Shown here one piece after another: positions 1-7,888 of a stretch of 20,375 nucleotides of DNA (its first letter is position 1; every line of letters starts with the position of its first letter). The stretch comes from Hypsibius dujardini (lineage: Eukaryota; Tardigrada; Eutardigrada; Parachela; Hypsibiidae), in NCBI GenBank assembly GCA_001579985.1, contig LRSR01014427.1, positions 1 through 20,375 on the forward strand, written 5' to 3'. A model generated the notes under the pieces. It searched no databases and was not told the origin of the DNA. It saw only the letters and a program-made list of their open reading frames with translations. Made by a program: the position numbers and the translations under genes.

Positions 1-84
1 CACAGAGCCCGTGCACACGTTCCATTCCAGTACGACTGTCGCTATCTATCGCGGAAATACAGTACTTTACTACCAGATCATTAC

Positions 85-2402
85 CTCTTTTAGGCTTGGA
101 CTTTTGGTCCCGTGCTGCCTTCTTGGCGTCGAGGTCCGCGAAAATTCTCGCTGAACATGAAAACATACATTCTTTACTCCTTTGCAGCCCGACAAACAGA
201 CAGACAGGCAAGGCAGACAGACTCTACTCTATTGTCTGCAGCCTTGATGACCAATAAAACCTTTTACCTGCTTCTTCCATGTCCTTATCAACGGGAACTT
301 CTTCTGCTTCCTTTTCGAGTTGAGGCGCTTCAGCATCCTTTTCACTAGTGCCTTCGTCCGTTTTATCGCTCGAATCGCCATCCTGACCTCCAGCCGACTT
401 TTCTTGTGCGAGTTCCTCGTCAGTCTTGAAAGTATATTCCTGCTCCGGCTTACCCTCCTCAGTACCATTCGCCGGAGTCGATTCCCCATCCACAGGCTCG
501 TCTCCAATCACAGTAAAATTATCAGCCTTCTTCTTCTTCTCCTTCTTCACCGTCTCGGGCTTCACTTTGGGCTTGCCGATCTTAGCCTTGTTGATCATGT
601 ACTTCACTTCCCGATCCAGAGCGCGGATCTTCTCCACCACGTCCAGCACCCGGAAGAGAGGCGCGACGTTGGCGGGTGCAGCTTCCTGAAGCTTCACGTT
701 CGTCTCAATCCATTCCTGGAATGGAAAGTCAGGCTAGGTGAATCCTGACATATAGGACTTAAAAGCAAGCACAGCAACTACACGTACCAATTATATTAGA
801 GTCAGAAAATAAATTTAAATAAATAAAAACATGATTTCCTATTTACATTTCTGTATTCCAAATAAAAAACTGCTGTATCAAAGCAAACGTAAATTGTTTT
901 ACCACCTTCAAATATATTTCAACAAACTACAGTACCTCAGTATCAGCAACCAACTTCTCAAGGACGCCGGTTTCAGTGTCCGAAAAGATTCCACCGGAAC
1001 TGGCATTCTTAGCCAACTCCAAGAACGTCCGTGATGTATTCAAATGCTTGTCCAAATCAGCTAAAACGCGGGGTCGCTTCTCCGCCTCGGATACCCGATC
1101 GGCAATGTCTTTCATCGCATCCTCCAAGCCGCGGAGCTTCTTCTTGTAAATCTGCAAAGAAATCCCCATCAATCAACCAACACAAACAAATCTGCCATTA
1201 AGGGGGGGAACCGCGTACCGCTGCTGTCTGAATAGCGGCCTCTTCTTCGAGCCATTCCGATGCCTCTCTGAATGATTTCAAAACCACCTCCCGCTCCTCC
1301 TCCGTTGAGGCCTTTTCGTAGGTCGGCTGGTAGAGCTTATCCTGGATGTCAAAAACATACGTCTCAAGGATGTTGCGGGCTTTCTCTCGTTCTTGCTTCT
1401 CCTGATCCTTCTCATCCATCTCCCGCAGCCTGTGAAAAAAAATTAAATCAAATCACGCTGTCAACTGTGTGATCAAATTAATTTAAATTAATATTAAATT
1501 ATATATAAATTAAAACTAAATTTGTCATGCATTCTCAAACGTCATTGACTTGCCGCTTCTTGCTTTCATCTCTCGTCTTTTCAGGATAGACTGCCAGATC
1601 AAGCCGGGTAATGGTGTCCTTCAGCTTCTCCTTCACAGTCATGGTCTTGTTGACTAGCGTAACGCTGAAAACTTTTCCGGCGGGTTCGGTTCCGTTTCCA
1701 GTTGTGGCATTCTCCTTGGCTTCCACTCCGGTGGCGGCGTTAATCTCTTGACCGGGTGCTTCTGGTTGTGTAGCATTCTCGGAGGTAGTGGTGCTGTTAT
1801 CAGGTGAACCGGAAAAGAAGTTGGAGATGGACTGACCGAGTTCTAAAAACGACATCCAACAATGAGTCATTGCCGGCAAAATGACAAAAACAAAAAATAA
1901 GAAACCTACTCTCAATGGTGGACGGCACTTCTTCCTCTTTCTCGTACTCAAACGAGGCTTCAGCCTGCTCCAGGAAGAATAATCCACTCTGGTCGACTCG
2001 GAAGTGAGTCTTCACGCCCTTCGGTCGCTTGTCGGCGTGCTTGGCGAACGCGTCTGTGACTCCTTGTAAACCGATTTTGAACTGCAGTGAGTTACCGATG
2101 TATGACTGCTCGGCAGCCGACAAAAAGTCGTAGTCGGCGTATCGGACAGAGAATTCAAAGTCAGTGGTGTGCTTCGGGAAGGTGAGGACTTTTCGCAATG
2201 GGTAACCGTTGGAACGGGCGAAAAGGACCCGCTTCACCAGTTTATTTGTCGCTTCTGAAAATAAACTCCATTTAGCGTTTTTCTGCCTGCCTGACAATAA
2301 GCCCGTCTGTCTGTCTATCTGTCTGTTTGTATGTCTGCCTGTATGTGTGCCTGTATGTCTGCCTGCCTGCCTGTATGTCTGCCTGTATGTCTGCCTGCCT
2401 GC

Positions 2403-2444
<42 letters not shown>

Positions 2445-4775
2445 CCTGCCTGCCTATCAACCTGTACGTCCGTCTATCTGTCTGCCTTTTCATCCGTCCT
2501 TCCGTAATTTAGTTATTTAACCATCTACTGGCCTCCGGATCTTACCATCAGAGTCGCTGTTCGATGATGAACCACGCTCAAACTCCACAACGATCGGAAA
2601 GATGGTAGTGTCCACCAGATCTAACGTCATAACCCGGAATCCCTTGCTCAAATGAGCAGCCTGATAAACCGCCCCGAGGGCAATGGCTTCATCGCTGTTG
2701 AGATTCTTGCCCAATTCCTTTCTACAAGAAAGAGATACCAAGACTGAAAAATACAACCAGAAAGCGACAGAATATGGAAATAAAAAGATCCACATACCGG
2801 CGAACAGCCTTGAGAAGTTCTTCCTGAACCTTCGGGATGCGGGTCCCACCTCCAAGCACAATCACCTGTTGGATCTCATCCCCTCCGATATTGGCTGACA
2901 TCAGGGCCTGCTCGATGATGGCGGGAATTCGCGCAAACACATCGGAGCACATGGACTCCAACTCGGCACGGGTGATCTTCGTCGAGAAATCGACGTCGTC
3001 CATAAGACCTTCGACCTGAAGGAAACGTCATTTGATACCGACATTGTGGTAAAAAAACGCAACATTTTAGCGGATCATACCTGTGCTTGGTGTTCATTAT
3101 TCGCGCTCAATACCCTCTTGACACGCGCCGCCTCTTTCAGCAGCTTCACCAACGCACCGGGGTTCTTCGCCGCATTCTTCTTCGTCTTCTCCAGGAACTT
3201 CTCCACAAAGAATTTACGCAGTCGGAGGTCAATTTCCAGACCGCCCAGCGTGCGGTCATAGCCGACGCCCTTGATGACGAGTTGCGCGGTCTCGGCGGAC
3301 TTGCCGTCTGTGTCCTTCAGCTTGGTCACGTGGTAGCCGATGATGGTGGCGGTGGTGCTGGTGGAGCCCATGTCGTACAACATGATATACTGCATGGTGG
3401 CGTTCATCTCTTTCCTTCGGAATACTCCGTAATTGAGAGCAGCTAAGCAAAGAAAATGGAAGTTATTGTAGCTGTCGCGCCTGGAGAGTCAACTAATAAC
3501 GTCAGAAATACCCGCGGTATTGTCATTCAGCAGTTGGAGGACGGTCAATCCCGCCATCTTCGCAGCATAGTTGATGGAGATGCGCTCGATTTGAGTGTAG
3601 AACGGAGGAATGGCAATCACCGCGTCCGAAATGGGTTGTTCTGTCGACAAACAAATTCCGTTGAGCATCGGAAGCATTGAAAAAGACATATGCGAAGGTC
3701 TTACCGGCATATTTTTCCGCTAAGCCCCTGGCGTACTTGAGGATCATCGCTAGAAGCTCTTCCGGTGCAAAAAAAGTTCCACTAAAGAAAAAACCGCAAA
3801 AGTAGACATGCATAATCGCAATTGACGTGTTTCAAGCGCGTACTCATCGAGTTTGAAAACGGCCCGTCCGCTGACAGGGTCATCCACGAGATCATATTGC
3901 GGGAATCGCTCTTGATAGAGCTTAACCAATGGGTGGCTGGTGTTTTTGCCCAGAAGATCGAGGAAGAAGACGAAACAGCTCTTTGGTGATCTGACGCACT
4001 GAAAAAGCAGCCAGCTAAAACTACCAAAAAATGAATACCATAATGAGCAATAGCAATCCTCGACACTTACAGTGCCAAGTGCGGCATCGCCGAAAGTCCG
4101 TTCGCCGTTGCGAATGGCCACGGCAAGCGGAGTTTTCCGATGGGATTCCCTGAAAATGACGGGAAATGTTGCAGTGCGAGCACATTTCCGGAACAGTACA
4201 GCTCACTCACGTGTTTAGAACAATCTCCATTGGAACACCAGGCTACAAAGTATAAGCGGGATCAATAAAATTCATGATGAAAAATTCAAAACATTCGATC
4301 AATCACTCGATCCTTTGATAACGCTTCGAAGTCATGGTCAGTTAACTACGACTACAGACATGGCCACCACGTCCGAACGGACATGGCACCCCGTCCGAAC
4401 GGACATGGCCACCACGTCCGAACGGACATGGCACCACGTCCGAACGGAGCAAAGGCACACTAATCAGTTGATTGATGAATTTAGCTTTATTAATCAAAAC
4501 ACGCTGCACGTTCAAACATATTGGTTGATTGATGAGTTGATATAAAGTAAAACTTCCACTTCAACTGTCCTCTTTCCACGCGTACCTTTACGATGGCGAT
4601 CTTCAAATATTCACTGCTCAAGTCGATTGACATGGTCGCCAAAGCAGCTACAAAAATGAAAACCTAACCTTACGGGCCAAATCGATAATATCTGAAATGG
4701 GAATTTGATACCTGAAGATCTCCATGCCAGTCCAAAGCAAAATAAAAACAGCCATACGCGCGTTCGGCTCTCCAT
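85..4775 (-). CDS. HYOU1: Hypoxia up-regulated protein 1 / GRP170 (ER HSP110-family chaperone), 3' end missing
   Basis: Large ER-lumenal HSP70-like chaperone; the family acts as a nucleotide exchange factor for BiP and as a holdase. Coding exons, 5' to 3': 4775-4712, 4647-4586, 4242-4211, 4149-4071, 3998-3844, 3781-3705, 3640-3512, 3442-3081, 3015-2798, 2721-2546, 2254-1910, 1842-1554, 1429-1219, 1151-936, 715-268, 150-85. All phases agree, giving 976 codons here (human protein 999 aa). Residues 1-25 form a signal peptide (MESRTRVW, then LFLFCFGLAW). The ATPase domain starts at MSIDLSSEYLKIAIV (27 on) and shows EQPISDAVIAIP (157 on), YDMGSTS (222-228), GVGYDRTLGGLE and VLGGGTRIPKVQ (373 on). 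Exon 12 encodes a Ser/Thr/Asn-rich loop with several N-glycosylation sequons (NST, NAT, NGT, NKT). DKLYQPTYEKASTEEERE and ALDREVKYMINKAK mark the C-terminal HSP110 region. Exon 16 ends at a good GTAATG donor, so the last exon, with any KDEL-like retrieval signal, lies off the left edge. Confidence 0.97.
187..218. repeat. Short CAGA-type microsatellite in HYOU1 intron 15
   Basis: Imperfect run of GACA/CAGA units inside the intron between exons 15 and 16 (151-267). On the transcribed strand it reads CTGT. Confidence 0.8.
1430..1553 (-). other. GC-AG intron (intron 12 of HYOU1)
   Basis: Exon 12 needs to end in phase 2 to join exon 13, which begins after TTTTCACAG at 1430-1432 and reads G-CTG-CGG-GAG. 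No GT donor near the conserved sequence gives that phase. A GCAAGT donor at 1553-1548 does, giving the join ESKKR-LREMDEKD. GCAAGT is the usual form of the minority GC donor class. All other resolved introns of this gene start with GT. Confidence 0.75.
2298..2490. repeat. CTGT tetranucleotide array in HYOU1 intron 10
   Basis: About 190 bp of CTGT/CTGC units with a pure core of roughly ten CTGT repeats at 2402-2441. It fills most of the 291-nt intron 2255-2545, much longer than the 61-76 nt introns common in this gene. Open frames across it are low-complexity artefacts. In the HYOU1 transcript it reads as CAGA. Confidence 0.95.
4358..4447. repeat. Four-copy 22/23-bp minisatellite in HYOU1 intron 2
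   Basis: Four tandem units begin ACATGGC and end GTCCGAACGG: 4358-4380 (23 bp), 4381-4402 (22), 4403-4425 (23) and 4426-4447 (22). The lengths alternate through one base gained or lost in the CCACCAC part. It sits in the gene's longest intron (4243-4585), which also carries two copies of GTTGATTGATGA at 4468 and 4524. Confidence 0.95.
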
Positions 4776-5362
4776 CCTGCCGGCGCTCACCGTACGGTCA
4801 CGAATTAATCAAGAGATCTGCAAATCGGGAGTTTGAATTTGAACTTGAAACTGCCGAGGAAATGCGCCGGTCGGACGGTGTGAAACGTCAGCAAAGTCAA
4901 AAGACGTCTCGCACCAACGCAGCCGTTCAATGTGTGCCTTCTCGCACACTCAGCCGCGAAGCAGCCTCCAAGCAACTTACGATATTCTCTTCCGGGTCGA
5001 GATGTCCAGAAAAACTAGAAAAATCGCAGTGCGAGCAGCTGGAAGGGTTGAGGAACCCGTTGGCGCTAGTCGAACTCTGCCCCAGGGAAATCCTTTTCCG
5101 AGCTGCAATTCCTGGTAAGAATTCCTCCGACAAACACTGATGATTCGAAAAATTTATTTATAATAATAGAAATATAATATCATCAAAAAATTATATGTTA
5201 AGAAGAATTTAATTCTGAATTGTTTTGAAGCTTCGAAATCGATTTTCTGGGAAATTTCGAAAAGTGTTTTCTTCTACGTGGGGGTCCAAATCGGGCAGAC
5301 CCGCCCATCGGCGCCCAACCCCCTGTGCTAGCCACTCCAAAGCGGCCAGATGGTGCGGCTTA
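4776..5362. other. HYOU1 5' flank / probable 5'UTR and proximal promoter
   Basis: No gene recognised. The segment lies between the HYOU1 start codon and the ERSE. It contains an AT-rich stretch at 5140-5220. A chance open frame on the plus strand (4724-5140) overlaps HYOU1 exon 1 antisense and has no recognisable domain. The HYOU1 transcription start is probably inside this interval; a 5'UTR intron cannot be excluded. Confidence 0.5.
5155..5162 (-). promoter_or_regulatory. TATA-like box for HYOU1
   Basis: TATAAATA on the HYOU1 strand, about 380 nt upstream of the start codon and 200 nt downstream of the ERSE. Its placement suits a core promoter, but the surrounding DNA is AT-rich (several ATAATA tracts), so a chance match is quite possible. 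Confidence 0.35.
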
Positions 5363-5381
5363 CGTGGCCCGCTTCTATTGG
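5363..5381 (-). promoter_or_regulatory. ER stress response element (CCAAT-N9-CCACG) upstream of HYOU1
   Basis: On the minus strand the sequence reads CCAAT, nine bases, CCACG: an exact match to the ERSE consensus bound by NF-Y together with ATF6 (or XBP1). It lies 588 nt upstream of the HYOU1 start codon, in HYOU1 orientation, inside a locally GC-rich block (about 5263-5520). A CRE-like GTGACGTC lies immediately 5' of the CCAAT on the same strand (5383-5391). HYOU1/GRP170 is a known unfolded protein response target in vertebrates, so element and gene fit. Function is inferred. Confidence 0.7.
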
Positions 5382-5785
5382 AAGACGTCACAACGCGACT
5401 CGTCTGCATTGTCTGTCGCGTCACTTCCGTAAGTCATTCCAAAGAGTCGGTGAACCTTATCCCTGTCCGAAAGGCTGCGCCAGTCAAAGTTGTGGGCGAC
5501 TTAAGGCCACCATAGCTGGACACTGGACAGCGAAAGAGGGACTGTATGAATGAAACGGAAATAGATGACTAAGTGATCAATCAATCAACCCCTTAACTCT
5601 ACGCTGTATGCCTTTCTTTTTGGCTCGCCACGCTGAGCACCAGCGAGCCTTGCACAAAATGTACATGCCAAGGCCAGAAGTGACGTATCTCATGTCGCCA
5701 TTAAGCACAGCAGGAATTTTAACGGATTAAAGTGAAACATTGTCCCTGATTTGTATGTTAATTTCCCGAACTCGCCTATCTACAT
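5382..5785. other. Intergenic DNA, GC-rich promoter flank and unknown sequence
   Basis: No gene seen. The first part continues the GC-rich block around the ERSE. A tract GGTTGATTGATTGATC (minus strand, 5577-5590) matches a motif dispersed through the window. A small hairpin (GGCTCGC/GCGAGCC) lies near 5622-5649. Confidence 0.4.
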
Positions 5786-5856
5786 CTGTGCCGCGGTTAC
5801 TTTGAGGGTCGCTCATTGAGTTCTGGTAGGCGACCCTCGAGGTAACCGCGGCACAG
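5786..5856 (+). other. 71-nt hairpin with a 27-bp stem (possible structured RNA or deleted-element remnant)
   Basis: Left arm 5786-5812 and right arm 5830-5856 are inverted copies, with a 17-nt loop. They differ at two of 27 positions. In both, the left arm has T opposite a right-arm G, so plus-strand RNA would pair all 27 positions through U-G wobbles, whereas minus-strand RNA would have two A-C mismatches. Size and shape resemble a small-RNA precursor, but the perfect stem could also be the collapsed terminal repeats of a transposon. No expression evidence is available from sequence. Confidence 0.55.
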
Positions 5857-6089
5857 CTGTATCCGTAACGCTGTCCGTTGGAGTCTCCCACCCACCGGAA
5901 CGTCCGGGTTTTCTCACCGTCTCATTTGCTGTCAGTCTGTTCAGCAAACCTTTTTTCTCTCCACTTTTCCATTTTTTTGTCCGGTATTTTGCTATTTCAT
6001 CCATTCACATCTGTACTGCCGGTACTCTATGCAAGACTCCGACGAACTCTGCCGTCTTTCGCTGGGTTCGATCTTTGAGGTGACCAACC

Positions 6090-6810
6090 TTCATGCCTGC
6101 CAACCCGGTCTTCGCCCATCCGTTGATTATTCCGTTCTGTCAACCATTACAACGTTTGGCACTCCGCTGTTTACGTAAACCCTTCGGCTGTCCTTCAATC
6201 GTGTTTTGGCCCTTCCTCTCTCTATTGTTAATTCCGTCCAGTCGACCCGTTTCTCCACCCGACTCCCCGTTCTATTGTTACGCCTTCTGTTCGTCGTTGG
6301 CTTCTGTTTCCCAGCTCCCCGTCCGTCCCTTGATTATTTTGTCCCCTGGATCGTCTCACCGTTTGACATTCCGTTAGTTCCGTAAACCTCTTGGCGTCGT
6401 TCACTCATTTTTTTGCCCTTCTCCCCCTCAATAATTTCCTCCAGCCAACCTTCTATCCGTCCCAGTTCTCCGTCCCTACCTTGGCCATTCCATCCAGCCA
6501 ACCGTCTCTTCGTCCGACTCTCCATTGTTTCATTCACCCACGCATCCTGATTCTCCGTCCTACCTTTCATAATTCCCTCTAGCCAACCGTCTATTCGTCC
6601 CATTTCTCCGTCTCTACCTTGATCATTCTATCCAGCCAACCGTCTCTCCGTCTGGTTCTCCGTTACCTTGTTAAACCACTCAGCCGTGATTCTCCCGTCC
6701 GTCCTCTTATCATTCATTCTAGCCAACCGTCTCTCTATCCACAATTCCGTACTGAGTCAAGGTTTCCGACCCGTAACTCCATTAACCTTACGTCTCTTCC
6801 TCAGGCCTAG
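6090..6810 (+). repeat. Degenerate pyrimidine-rich tandem array with ~138-bp higher-order period
   Basis: A long C/T-rich stretch of related phrases such as CCAGCCAACCGTCT, TTCTCCGTC and CTACCTTGATCATTC. The phrase C(C/T)AGCCAACC starts at 6441, 6494, 6579, 6632 and 6719, giving spacings of 53, 85, 53 and 87, i.e. a two-part unit of about 138-140 bp. More diverged members continue upstream (for example near 6238). Open frames here are by-products of the composition. Confidence 0.65.
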
Positions 6811-7888
6811 TGACCGGTCTGTCCAGCCATCGGTCGCACCAGTCTGCTTCATCAGCTCAATTAGCTGATTGCTCAAAGCTAAGCGCTTATCAGTTCCTTG
6901 TCTTTAAATGTGTCCGAAACGCAGAGATCACAATTGTTCCCGACAAACATAAGACGGGAATTTTGTTTTTGTTTTCGCGAGACCGGCAACAGTGGCGCCT
7001 CGACGGATCAACCGACTCTTATTGCATTGCCATTTCCATGTCTATCTCTGCATCTACTTAATCAAAGTAGGCCGGTTGCTGTCAGTCAACCGGGAAAATG
7101 GAGATTTAAAGTGCGAGATGATCGTGATCGATCACAACTGTGTAAACAAACAACGCCGAAATCTCTTGAAATCTTGGATACTCTCCTCGTGGAATCTGCA
7201 GTCTAGCAAAGCAAAGCAAGGTCCAGTCAGAGACAACCAGTCTGTCTCTCTGTATTACTACCGTGCATACACACAGACAGCCGTCTCGTACAGTAAATAG
7301 TCAGTCACTCTCAATCGTCGCTTGCGGACGCCGGAGCGAGAAGAGAAGAGTGGAGCGCGTCGGCTCACAGAAATCCTCATCAGTATGCACATGATGCGCA
7401 AGATGCACAAGATGCACAAGATGATGATCGAGGGATGCACATGCAGCACGAAAGGCATTTCATGGCATTGCTATAGTGAAATTAATTCTTACTTTTTTCA
7501 GCGTTTGTACGTCGCACATGACCACGTGTGATTATCCGATTTACCTATTCGAGTATTATACTAGATCCAGAAAGTATTCGTCTGGAAGTTAGAACGGCCT
7601 GGACTTCAAGACACAATATATATATATATATCCATTATAAAACGCTACATAATAATGATAAAGATGCTCCCAATCTGATTTGCTTCTGGTTTGCATAACC
7701 GGATCAATACCGGTAAGTTGAAGAAGCATAACCTGTCCATCTGACATCCTGTACGAGCTCGAGCTCAAATTTGTAAGGGAATGTAAGGTTTGATCTTGGT
7801 TTGCTCGTGATGTCTTCGTGTTTTTTGAGGGACGTTCTTGTGTGCCTAACTTCTTGGCTTGACTTTTCGATTTTTACTTCTAATTCAG
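6811..7888. other. Upstream region of the FE65-like gene
   Basis: No confident gene. It probably holds the FE65 promoter and one or more 5' exons that I could not fix. A strong GTAAGT donor at 7711 could end a non-coding exon that joins the acceptor at 7888; the frame upstream of that donor has no start codon before a stop. There is an E-box CACGTG at 7523 and an (AT)n run at 7616-7631. A His/Met-coding ATGCACAAG repeat near 7384-7420 is low complexity. Confidence 0.4.

Noticed and set aside
2209-2520. Cys/Leu/Val-rich open frames over the CTGT array
   Set aside because: A CTGT repeat is free of stops in all three frames of that strand, so such frames are inevitable; splicing places the array in HYOU1 intron 10.
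4724-5140. 138-codon plus-strand open frame upstream of and antisense to HYOU1 exon 1
   Set aside because: It overlaps the signal-peptide exon in antisense, shows no recognisable domain and has no clear splice partner; best explained as a chance frame in the HYOU1 5' region.
5263-5590. Degenerate non-LTR retrotransposon 3' end (GC-rich block plus TTGATTGATTGATC tail)
   Set aside because: No coding remnant or target-site duplication seen, and the block contains an exact ERSE in HYOU1 orientation, so a promoter is the simpler reading.
6050-6075. tRNA B-box-like GGGTTCGATCT
   Set aside because: No matching A box or cloverleaf stems around it.
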